Below, piece by piece: positions 39,058 through 47,700 of a DNA stretch of 64,000 nucleotides. This DNA is from Maribacter_C sp047345145 (GTDB taxonomy: Bacteria > Bacteroidota > Bacteroidia > Flavobacteriales > Flavobacteriaceae). The position numbers were made by a program, and so were the translations under genes. Numbering within the stretch: the first letter of the stretch is position 1; every line of letters begins with the position of its first letter. Under the pieces are notes generated by a model. It had not been told where the DNA came from and ran no database searches. It saw only the letters and a program-made list of their open reading frames with translations. Location of the stretch: contig NZ_JBLFER010000004.1 of NCBI RefSeq assembly GCF_047345145.1, positions 248,001-312,000 on the forward strand, written 5' to 3'.

Positions 39058-40317
39058 TCAATTGCGTTTTTTAAGAATATCCCATCTGTATAACATCTTA
39101 AAATTACCAGAGGTGTTGACTTCGACAACAATGGAATCTTTTTCTTTCTTTAACCGATACGCCTTATTTAATATTTTATGCGAAATAGGGGTTGTTTTCA
39201 AATCAAGATCATTTAGAGAAAGAATCACATCATCGATTTTTATCCCCTGTTCAAAGGCACTCGAATTATTCCATACAAAAGCAACGGCTAGTTTTTTTTG
39301 TCTGTTAACCTTGGTTTTGAAACCAAAAGTGCGATAGGTGCTATCAATTTTATTATGGTATGGTTTAAAATATATTCGCTTGTTTATAAAGTCGATTACG
39401 GTGCGGTAATGTTCAAAGAACTTTACCCCTATTTTACTTTGGGGGTTATGATCTACCTTTACTGGTATATCTTTTATAGTTAGATTTCCTAGACCGAGGT
39501 TAATCATCGATAGGTGAAATTTGCCGCTTGAAGCGCCAAAAGCTGTTTGGGCAAAATTACCATACCCTACAACCTCATTTTTTAGTAGGGCTTGTTTTTC
39601 AAGTTTTTTAAAGTAGTCTCCGTTTAAAGAAAACAAGTCGTCAAAACCAATATCAATCCAAACGTTCTCTTTTACCTTATTAAAATATTTTGCTTTTATT
39701 ACAGGTGTACCGTTTGCTTGAAGCGTTATTTTGGAGACATACGGAAAGTCTTGAAAGGCATTGTTTTTATGAATGATGATACGCTCGTTCCTCAAATCAA
39801 AATCCCAAATACCTTTTGCCATGATATTCGCTCCCAATAAACCGTCGATACCATGGTGCTTTAGTAGTTTAATGTCGAATTGCATTGCCGCAATGTTTAA
39901 AAACGTGGTTTTACCTAGGGTCAATTTCGGTATGCTTACATAATTCACCATCTCGGCATGGTTAGAAGCATCAATAATTCGCCGGCTGGTGATATTCTCA
40001 AAATGACCGCTAACGGAGGTGGTTAATGTGGTAGGGCCAGCACTGTCGAGCAAGAAGGTATAGGTCTTATCATTGATTACCACATCTGTGAGCAGCCAAC
40101 CGTTTGCCAGCACCTTAACTTTTAAAGTGTCTGTTTGCCCTGCCATGTTCATTGAACCATTTGCGTAAAAACCCTCTTGCCCAGAAACAGTTGCTCCAAG
40201 AAGTGTAAAGACTAGCAAATAAACTAAGCGCTTTGTACTAAATTGCATTGATTGTATAAGCACATGAAACGTATTTTTTTTATTAATATACATCAGGTTA
40301 CCTTTAAAAATGCCCAA
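39058..40317 (-). CDS. Aspartyl-protease-like protein with C-terminal PDZ domain
   Basis: Up to 419 residues; the better start is probably M24 (ATG at 40246-40248), which puts a standard signal peptide first (MQFSTKRLVYLLVFTLLG, cleavage near VSGQ). The upstream start overlaps a decayed gene fragment. The body resembles clan AA retropepsin-like proteins of Bacteroidetes: TFLLDSAGPTTLT fits the catalytic region and GIDGLLGANIM the later hydrophobic-hydrophobic-Gly motif. The usual DTG reads DSAG here, so activity is uncertain. The last ~80 residues look like a PDZ domain (GIKIDDVILSLNDLDL). Probably periplasmic. Function in the cell is unknown. Confidence 0.8.
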   Translation of the reverse strand: MGIFKGNLMYINKKNTFHVLIQSMQFSTKRLVYLLVFTLLGATVSGQEGFYANGSMNMAGQTDTLKVKVLANGWLLTDVVINDKTYTFLLDSAGPTTLTTSVSGHFENITSRRIIDASNHAEMVNYVSIPKLTLGKTTFLNIAAMQFDIKLLKHHGIDGLLGANIMAKGIWDFDLRNERIIIHKNNAFQDFPYVSKITLQANGTPVIKAKYFNKVKENVWIDIGFDDLFSLNGDYFKKLEKQALLKNEVVGYGNFAQTAFGASSGKFHLSMINLGLGNLTIKDIPVKVDHNPQSKIGVKFFEHYRTVIDFINKRIYFKPYHNKIDSTYRTFGFKTKVNRQKKLAVAFVWNNSSAFEQGIKIDDVILSLNDLDLKTTPISHKILNKAYRLKKEKDSIVVEVNTSGNFKMLYRWDILKKRN

Positions 40318-40384
40318 AGATTAAAAATAATGCGACGGCAATTACATGAATCAAAAGATAGGCCTTGTCATTGGCAGAACCACC
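40304..40384 (-). pseudogene. Decayed C-terminal fragment of the small two-helix membrane protein
   Basis: Between in-frame stops (TGA at 40385-40387, TAA at 40304-40306) the minus strand encodes 26 codons including NDKAYLLIHVIAVALFLIFG. This aligns with NLAKAFLLFHIIAIALFLIIG at the end of the protein at 41687-41917, with mostly conservative changes. No start codon or N-terminal half is present, so it is a remnant of a paralogous copy. Confidence 0.72.
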
Positions 40385-40407
40385 TCAAAAAGCAGTACAT
40401 CTTTAGT

Positions 40408-41490
40408 TCAAAGTCCAAGTTTTTCGTTCATCCAATCGAAAGGTTTTTGAACTACCTTCGGGGCATCGAACCTATAGCCAAAATATATCTTGGCATAGAC
40501 TACATCATTTTCAACTCTGGTCATTACATCTTCTCTGTACCAGGTCGATTCAAAATTGAGGTTTGCTCCGAAGATCCATCTTTCAGCACTATACCCTAAC
40601 TGTATTCCTCCGTCGAGAGAAACGGGCCAGTACACATTTCGCGATCCGTTCGAGGTTCCGTTCTCGCCTTCCCTAGCAAATCGAACTCCAAAGCTTGGTG
40701 ATATATAAGTGGATAAAAACCAGTTTTCAGCGATTACGTATGTGTAGTAATAATTAGGGGACAAAGAAATCTCAAAACTTTTTTCAAAGATATTTTCACC
40801 TTCCAAATCATTTGATAGTTTGGAATAACCGTAATTAATAGTAGGTACAAAGCTTCCGGCACTCTTGAGCTGCCATTCGGTGTTGTAGACCACATTTCTT
40901 AGTGAGAATTTTGGGTTTAGAACATATGAGGTCGATCCCCCGAAGAATAACGTTCTTAACCCTGGTAATTGCAGGTACTCGTCCCTACCCTTGACCCAAT
41001 CTTCAATAAATTCATTTGTGTTTTCAATATAAAAGCCCTGTACTTTTTGGTATTGTATTTGCGAAGTCCAGCCGCCCAAGAAAAATCGAAAATTATAATC
41101 TGAAAATGCCGTCTTTCCCTTTAGATTATCATCATTATTAATGGGTAGAATTTTTGGTGCAAACCCAACACTGACACCTATAAACTCATAGTCTAATGAG
41201 AGAAACATTCTATATTCATTATTGGCTACAAGACGAAGATCCGATCCATCTGATGATCCAATGACGTATGAATCGAACTTTGAGTCAATATTAGTTTTGA
41301 CTATTACCTTATCAATATAAGATTTTATGGTTGTTGAGTCTTTCTTTTCATCAGACTGCGCGATGACATCCATCGAGATAATACTAATAAACAATATCAA
41401 ATTAAACTCAGTCAACAAATGCAGTTTACCTACGAAATAAGCAATAAAAATTCGATTAAAATTCACACAGGATACCTTTAATGAGACCAT
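40408..41490 (-). CDS. DUF4421-like outer-membrane protein
   Basis: 360 residues from the ATG at 41490. The hydrophobic signal-like segment lies late, at residues ~28-45 (FNLILFISIISMDVIAQ), so a start closer to it is plausible, but no in-frame ATG is seen there. The mature part (NEYRMFLSLDYEFIGVSVGF, SDYNFRFFLGGWTSQIQYQKVQGFY) matches my memory of the DUF4421 family. Alternating aromatic strands suggest a beta-barrel. It ends in MNEKLGL rather than a terminal Phe. The downstream neighbour is the protease-like gene, with the decayed fragment between. Function unknown. Confidence 0.75.
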   Translation of the reverse strand: MVSLKVSCVNFNRIFIAYFVGKLHLLTEFNLILFISIISMDVIAQSDEKKDSTTIKSYIDKVIVKTNIDSKFDSYVIGSSDGSDLRLVANNEYRMFLSLDYEFIGVSVGFAPKILPINNDDNLKGKTAFSDYNFRFFLGGWTSQIQYQKVQGFYIENTNEFIEDWVKGRDEYLQLPGLRTLFFGGSTSYVLNPKFSLRNVVYNTEWQLKSAGSFVPTINYGYSKLSNDLEGENIFEKSFEISLSPNYYYTYVIAENWFLSTYISPSFGVRFAREGENGTSNGSRNVYWPVSLDGGIQLGYSAERWIFGANLNFESTWYREDVMTRVENDVVYAKIYFGYRFDAPKVVQKPFDWMNEKLGL

Positions 41491-41686
41491 TGGAAATAAC
41501 TAGTACATCTCCAAACCCTTTCTAAATTTGATTATTTCGGGCAACAATGAAATTTACGAAAATTTTGCCCTTGACAAATTATTTTACGCCCGTATAGCGG
41601 TCTTCACGAGAAGTTATCAAACCTTGACCTGTCCGCGAATGGCCTTACTAATCAGTGGAAAATCTCACCATTCGTTTTACGGTATA

Positions 41687-41917
41687 CTAGCTATTAAAAT
41701 AAGCCAAGCTTCCACCAAAGATCCCAATAATTAAAAATAAAGCGATGGCGATGATGTGAAACAAGAGAAAGGCCTTTGCCAAATTAGCCTTGTTAGGGTT
41801 GGTGCGTTCACCAAAGGCCCAAACAAAAAGCATGATGATACCTACTACTGGAATCACGGTTATAATCAATGAAATAAGCCATTCTTTGACGCTTACCACT
41901 TTACTTTCATTATCCAT
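41687..41917 (-). CDS. Small two-helix membrane protein
   Basis: 76 residues with two transmembrane helices (WLISLIITVIPVVGIIMLFVW and AFLLFHIIAIALFLIIGIF) joined by a polar turn containing GERTNPNKANLAKA. I know this layout as a short conserved protein in Bacteroidetes and Firmicutes, without an assigned function. It stands alone. A paralogous fragment is found at 40304-40384, which supports that this is a genuine gene. Confidence 0.75.
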   Translation of the reverse strand: MDNESKVVSVKEWLISLIITVIPVVGIIMLFVWAFGERTNPNKANLAKAFLLFHIIAIALFLIIGIFGGSLAYFNS

Positions 41918-42289
41918 TTGAATTTAATTTTGTGTTGTACCAACATGCTACGGAAAACACTATATGATTATTGTTGTTCATAAAAAGACCTATACAAGCC
42001 AAGCAAACCTGTAACGAAAATAGAAAGACCCATTTGCAAATAGGCACACAGTTACATTTATCGCCCGTATTTCAAAAACCTCAGAGACCAATTCAATATA
42101 AAAGAACTAATCAAAGAAAGCCCTATTCCCAAACTTAAGGCAACATAGAAGTTTTACATTCTTTAAACCAAAAGCAAGATGATGCAGAATCTCAAATTTT
42201 ACATATTTTATTAAACGAATTAACAGAGGTTTGACACAATTATGTCAAACCTCTGTTTTATTTATCATAAGTTCCGCTACAGTTTAGTT
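41918..42289. other. Intergenic gap of 372 bp
   Basis: It holds the terminator at 42222-42257. It also contains two short minus-strand open stretches without starts (41971-42051 and 42061-42153) that encode hydrophobic peptides (for example MGLSIFVTGLLGLY); these may be eroded membrane-protein remnants but match nothing I recognise. Confidence 0.4.
42222..42257 (-). terminator. Intrinsic terminator of the collagen-like lipoprotein gene
   Basis: A 14-bp perfect stem (ACAGAGGTTTGACA at 42223-42236, TGTCAAACCTCTGT at 42243-42256) with a 6-nt loop, extendable by one pair. It lies 33 bp past the stop. The U-rich flank is better on the plus strand, so it may work in both directions. Confidence 0.8.
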
Positions 42290-42880
42290 TTACTGACTTA
42301 TGTATAGGATATATCTTATCGCTGAGCTACCTGTTTCAGTAACATCAATAGGTTGCTGACCAGGGTCTGCTATAAATCTAATACCTATGTCCACTGGATC
42401 ACCTGTCGTCGGCAAATTGGTGGTCATTGTAAAGGTGTCATCACTCGTATTGTTATATGTTTGCGGACTGGTTATTTCAACATCTGCGGCAAAATCATAT
42501 GCATTGATAGTTCCTGTAATAATGTCACCAAAAGCATCGACTATAGCTAATGACGGTACAACCTGCACAGAATCTATAGTTCCTGTAAGATAATCAGTTC
42601 GCCAGCCAGGGGCCGATAAATCGGCGCCATTTGTAGTTATTGTCACACCGGAGCTTCCAATATCACTGTTAATTGTCACTACCCCGTAACCAGAGCCATC
42701 AGCACCATCAGCACCATCAGCACCATCGGCACCATCGGCACCGGCAGGGCCAGCAGCGCCAGCAGCACCTGCAGGTCCGGTTGCACCTGTCATTCCGTCT
42801 TCGCCATCAGAGCAGGCCATTATAGCCAAACCGATGAATAATATTGTAAAAAGTTTGTAAGTACTTGTCAATCGTTTCAT
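42290..42880 (-). CDS. Collagen-like lipoprotein
   Basis: A 196-residue protein with a lipoprotein signal (LFIGLAIMAC, Cys at ~23). Right after the Cys comes SDGEDG and a collagen-like Gly-X-Y tract of about 13 triplets (GATGPAGAAGAAGPAG, then repeated GAD). The C-terminal ~125 residues form a beta-rich domain (VTINSDIGSSGVTITTNG, DIGIRFIADPG) that I do not recognise. Inference: a trimeric, lipid-anchored envelope protein with a short triple-helical stalk. It is a single gene with its own terminator. Confidence 0.85.
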   Translation of the reverse strand: MKRLTSTYKLFTILFIGLAIMACSDGEDGMTGATGPAGAAGAAGPAGADGADGADGADGADGSGYGVVTINSDIGSSGVTITTNGADLSAPGWRTDYLTGTIDSVQVVPSLAIVDAFGDIITGTINAYDFAADVEITSPQTYNNTSDDTFTMTTNLPTTGDPVDIGIRFIADPGQQPIDVTETGSSAIRYILYISQ

Positions 42881-43561
42881 TTGTTAAAATTTTAATTTTA
42901 TTTATTAATGGGTTAAACTTTGGCCAACAACCCAAAGTATATTGAGTGTTAGGAAATCATTGAAAATTCTAATTCATATATTATATTTAAATAGTTAATA
43001 CTGGTCTTATACAAACACCCACAATGGGTAGAAAATACTAGACTTTTTAATTAACGTGTTATTTCCTGCTTTATTGTATTTATTTTCTTACTTTTTATTT
43101 ACTAAGAAATTAGAAATCTGTCAATACCAATTTTGGCTGCTGATGCCATAATGAAGTTTTTGGATAATTTCAAGAAGACCAATGCCAATAGAAATGAAAG
43201 AGTGCGTGTGACTTAAATACTATTGACTTGGTGTTAGGTTCCAGAATTCACAATTAAATAATAAAAACAATGCTTGCAGTATATAAGGTCTCTCCAAAAT
43301 GGACTGCAAACACTTCTCATTTGTCTGAGTTCTAAGTTCTTCGAATTTTGGGTATCATGAGTTTTCTCACAGTAGTTTAACTACCCAAAAAAAGCCTATC
43401 GCAAACTATATCAGTTATTTTAATGAATCCCCGTTATAAACGTGAAGGCCATTTTCTTGTATATTTTGAGGTATTATTCATCACTTTTTTAGAATATGGC
43501 CATCCGCAAATTTTGGCAAATTAAATGCTATGCCTTCTTCGACCCTAAATAAACCAGAAAA
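42881..43561. other. Intergenic gap of 681 bp
   Basis: The longest gap in the window. I see no RNA gene, gene remnant or mobile-element end. An inverted repeat TTTTGGGTA (43346-43354) / TACCCAAAA (43382-43390) stands out, with a 27-nt spacer and no U-tract in the minus direction. The nearest promoter would be that of the lipoprotein gene, but no clear consensus was found. Confidence 0.5.
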
Positions 43562-44317
43562 TTAAAATGAATAGGCAGCACCGACACCAAGCGAGATAGT
43601 TTTCATATTCTGCTTGAAACCATAATCTTCAAACTCTGGTTTCGTATGAAGAAAGTCTAGTGCTAATAGTAGTGTAAATGATTTTATGAATGAGTATCTA
43701 CCTACAATTCCCGCATTATAGGCAATGGCCGTGGAAGTATCTTTACCCAAACTAAGGTCGGGAAGAGTTGCTACTGCATAACCCATTTGAAAACGACCAT
43801 CAATTGTAAGTTCTTGATTAATCGGAAAAGAAACCAATGGCCCAATCAGAAGTGAGCCATAAGACCAGGGCTCAATGCCTGCTCGAATATTCGGATTGTT
43901 GGCTATCATCAGCGTTGTGGCGATACCTAAATGCTTGGAAAACAGGTATCCAAAATTAAGACCGTTAACTTGAATTCCTATGTCAGCAAGTCCATTTGAA
44001 CTACTCCCAAAATCTCCCAAAGGGATTGATACCCCCACAGAGAAACCTAAATATCCCTTCACATTTTTATCTCTGCGATTATTTTCACCAATTAAACTAG
44101 ATCCTTGTGCTTTGGAGACTTTTTCTATTTCATTTAAAGGGTATACGAGTACGTTGTCACCTACTATCTTAATTTTTACAGCTACGTCAGGTATCTGCTC
44201 TAAGATAATACCACGGATGATACCACCGTCTTTTAGGTAAATAATATCTTGAGGTGAATCTTGCGCACTGGCAAACACCAAAAATAACTGAAGAAAAACA
44301 ATAGGTAATACTTTCAT
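43562..44317 (-). CDS. Outer-membrane beta-barrel protein with N-terminal DIIxLKDG domain
   Basis: A 251-residue protein with a signal peptide ending near VFASA. Residues ~23-68 form a small beta domain (DIIYLKDGGIIRGIILEQ...YPLNEIEKV) like that of the protein at 36061. The rest alternates short strands typical of a small outer-membrane barrel (YLGFSVGVSIPLGDFG, LGIATTLMIANN) and ends AAYSF with a terminal Phe. Probable role is structural or transport in the outer membrane, unknown in detail. Confidence 0.8.
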   Translation of the reverse strand: MKVLPIVFLQLFLVFASAQDSPQDIIYLKDGGIIRGIILEQIPDVAVKIKIVGDNVLVYPLNEIEKVSKAQGSSLIGENNRRDKNVKGYLGFSVGVSIPLGDFGSSSNGLADIGIQVNGLNFGYLFSKHLGIATTLMIANNPNIRAGIEPWSYGSLLIGPLVSFPINQELTIDGRFQMGYAVATLPDLSLGKDTSTAIAYNAGIVGRYSFIKSFTLLLALDFLHTKPEFEDYGFKQNMKTISLGVGAAYSF

Positions 44318-44357
44318 AATAATTTATATTTTCCGTATAATATTGTAGGAAATATAA

Positions 44358-44365
44358 CAAAATTA
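44358..44365 (-). promoter_or_regulatory. Candidate -7 element for the barrel-protein gene
   Basis: The minus strand reads TAATTTTG, matching TAnnTTTG, 40 bp upstream of the start at 44317. No TTTG at the -33 position was seen. Confidence 0.4.
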
Positions 44366-44414
44366 TGATTAGTTCATACTAAAAACTATTTTAGAATTCA
44401 AACAATTTTTAGTA

Positions 44415-44726
44415 CTATGCCTCTCCGGTCGGTCCGAAATTTAATGGAATAGGAGGTTGCTCATAGTCTTTTATATTACCATGTGCCTTTTCAAACCTAT
44501 TCACATTGTCGCTTAAAGCTTTTAAGAACTTCTTAGCGTGCTGCGGCGTCAATACAATTCTGCTCTTCACCTTCGCCTTTGGAGCTCCTGGCATCATACT
44601 TATGAAGTCCACAACGAATTCCGAAACTGAATGGTTGATAATGGCAAGGTTGGAATATATACCTTCCGCCATTTTCTCATCGAGCTCTATATTGATTTGC
44701 TTTTGTTTTTGGTCTTTGTCCGCCAT
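44415..44726 (-). CDS. DUF3467 family protein
   Basis: A 103-residue protein that matches the DUF3467 pattern: an N-terminal IELDEKMAEGIYSNLAIINHS, then SEFVVDFISMMPGAPKAKVKSRIVLTPQHAKKFL. It has no signal peptide or membrane helix. It lies directly downstream of rpoC, an arrangement I recall as common in flavobacteria. A strong terminator sits in the 50-bp gap only 15 bp before its start, so expression depends on readthrough or an unseen promoter. Biochemical function is not known. Confidence 0.88.
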   Translation of the reverse strand: MADKDQKQKQINIELDEKMAEGIYSNLAIINHSVSEFVVDFISMMPGAPKAKVKSRIVLTPQHAKKFLKALSDNVNRFEKAHGNIKDYEQPPIPLNFGPTGEA

Positions 44727-44740
44727 ATGATTTAAAAAAT

Positions 44741-44768
44741 AAACCCTGATAATTGCTTATCAGGGTTT
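44741..44768 (-). terminator. Intrinsic terminator between rpoC and the DUF3467 gene
   Basis: A 12-bp perfect stem (AAACCCTGATAA at 44741-44752, TTATCAGGGTTT at 44757-44768) with a 4-nt loop. On the minus strand the right arm is followed by TTTATTTTTT-type U-rich sequence. It begins 8 bp after the rpoC stop. Confidence 0.9.
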
Positions 44769-44776
44769 GTTATAAT

Positions 44777-47700
44777 TTAGAATTTTAAAGCTTCTTTACG
44801 CGCCATGATTTCGTCGTATTCCTCTTTTGAGCCAACGATTATAGAATCATAATCTCGCATTCCTGTACCTGCTGGTATTTTATGACCAACAATTACATTT
44901 TCTTTCAAGCCTTCTAATGTATCTACTTTACCACTTACAGCGGCTTCGTTTAAGACTTTAGTAGTTTCCTGGAAAGATGCTGCCGAAATAAATGATTTCG
45001 TCTGTAACGACGCTCGCGTAATACCTTGAAGTATTGGAGTTGCAGTTGCAGCAACTGCATCCTTAGCGGTAACCAAGTTTTTATCAGAACGCTTCAAAAT
45101 AGAATTTTCATCTCTTAATTCACGCGCTGTTATAATTTGCCCAGCTTTAAGATTTTCAGATTCTCCCGCGTCTTCAACTACTTTCTTTCCGTAGATTCCA
45201 TCATTTTCTCTAATGAAATCATCTTTATGAATCAATTGATTCTCTAAGAAGATAGTATCACCTGGATCTTGAACACGTACCTTACGCATCATCTGTCTTA
45301 CTACTACTTCAAAGTGCTTATCATTAATTTTCACACCTTGTAGACGATATACTTCCTGTACTTCGTTCACCAAATACTGTTGCACAGCAGATGGGCCTTT
45401 GATAGAAAGAATATCTTCTGGAGTAATTGATCCATCAGAAAGTGGCATACCTGCACGAACGTAATCATTCTCCTGAACTAAGATTTGATTGGAAAGTTTC
45501 ACCAAGTATTTCTTCACCTCGCCTAATTTTGACTCGATGATAATTTCACGGTTACCTCTTTTAATTTTTCCAAAAGAAACAACTCCATCAATCTCAGAAA
45601 CAACAGCTGGGTTAGACGGGTTACGTGCTTCAAACAGTTCAGTAACTCTTGGAAGACCACCTGTAATGTCACCCGCTTTCGCAGATTTACGAGGTATTTT
45701 AACCAAAATCTTACCTTCTTTAATCTTATCACCGTCATCCACCATAATATGTGAACCCACTGGTAAGTTATATGAACGTAGGGTTTCTCCTTTACTATCT
45801 TGAATTAATAGTGTTGGAATTAACTTCTTATTTCTAGATTCAGAGATTACCTTCTCTTGGAAACCAGTTTGCTCATCTATCTCAACCTGATAAGTTACCC
45901 CTTGATCAATATTTTCATAAGCAATCTTTCCAGGGAATTCTGAAACAATAACACCGTTATATGGATCCCAAGAACAAATCACATCTCCTTTAGCAACTTT
46001 AGCTCCATTCTTAATAAAGATTTGCGAACCGTAAGGAATATTATTTGTACTTAATGTAATACCTGTTTTCGGATCAACTACTTTTAATTCAGAAGTTCTT
46101 GAAATAACGATTTCAGCTTTTTTGCCATCACCATCTTCTCCACTTACAGTTCTAAGGTCTTCTATTTCAGCAATTCCACCAAATTTCGCTTCTAGCTTGT
46201 TCTCTTCAGAAATGTTACCTGCAATACCACCAACGTGGAAAGTACGCAGTGTAAGTTGTGTGCCCGGTTCTCCAATTGACTGTGCAGCAACAACCCCAAC
46301 AGCTTCACCTCTTTGAACCATTTTATTAGTAGAAAGGTTTCTACCATAACATTGCGCGCAAATTCCTTTTGGAGCTTCACATGTTAATGCAGAACGCACT
46401 TCAACTTTTTCAACAGGCGATTCTTCTATACGTTTCGCATCAGCTTCCATTATTTCCTGACCGGCAGAAAGTAATTGTTCTTCTGTTAATGGATTGTAAA
46501 CATCATGCAAGGAAACTCTACCTAAAATACGAGCCCCTAAAGACTCAACAATCTCTTCATTCTTCTTCAGGGCAGAAACTTCAACTCCTCTTAAGGTCTC
46601 ACAATCTGTAATATTTACAATAACATCTTGAGAAACATCAACCAAACGACGTGTTAAATATCCTGCATCTGCCGTTTTTAAAGCGGTATCTGCCAAACCT
46701 TTACGAGCACCGTGTGTTGATATAAAGTATTCCAAAATCGAAAGACCTTCCTTAAAGTTGGAAAGAATAGGGTTTTCGATAATTTCACCACCTCCTGCAG
46801 TAGATTTTTTCGGCTTAGCCATCAACCCACGCATACCTGTCAACTGACGAATTTGTTCTTTAGAACCCCTCGCACCAGAATCAAGCATCATATAAACAGA
46901 GTTGAATCCCTGTTGATCTTCACGAATACGCTTCATCGCCAACTCAGTAAGTTGAGCATTCGTTGATGTCCAAACATCAATTACCTGATTGTAACGTTCG
47001 TTGTTGGTAATAAGACCCATGTTATAGTTGGCCATAATTCCATCAACTTGTCCGTTGGCGTCAGCAATCATCTCATGCTTCTCCTGTGGAATAATAATAT
47101 CCCCTAAACTAAAGGATAATCCGCCTTTGAATGCGAATTCATAGCCCATAGTTTTAATCTTATCCAAGAACGCAGCAGTAGTTGGCACATCAGTAACTGC
47201 CAATATTCCACCAATAATATCTCTTAAAGATTTCTTGTTCAATACATCATTGATATATCCCGCAGCTTCCGGTACCTCAGTGTTAAACAAAACTCTACCA
47301 ACTGTAGTTGGTATCACTTTATATACTAATTCACCTTCCTCGTTAAAGTCTTTTGCTCTAACTTTTATACCGGCATTAAGACTTACCATTCCCTCATTTA
47401 GAGCGATGATAACCTCTTCAGCAGAATAGAATGTCAATCCTTCACCCTTAATAGGCACTTCGGGAGTCGACTTTCTTTCTTTCGTCATATAATATAGACC
47501 CAAGACCATATCCTGAGAAGGTACAGTAATAGGAGAACCATTTGCAGGGTTCAAAATATTATGTGATGCCAACATTAAAAGTTGTGCTTCTAAAATAGCC
47601 TCTGGGCCTAATGGAAGGTGCACTGCCATCTGGTCACCATCAAAATCTGCATTAAATGCGGTACAAACTAAGGGGTGTAAGCGAATCGCCTTACCTTCAA

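Noticed and set aside
41971..42153. Two short minus-strand open stretches encoding hydrophobic peptides (for example MGLSIFVTGLLGLY) without start codons
   Set aside because: They might be remnants of membrane genes, but no homologue is recognised and each is bounded by stops after ~30 codons, so I do not call them genes.
43346..43390. Inverted repeat TTTTGGGTA / TACCCAAAA as insertion-sequence ends or terminator
   Set aside because: The 27-nt interior has no coding capacity, no target duplication is seen, and there is no U-tract in the relevant direction.
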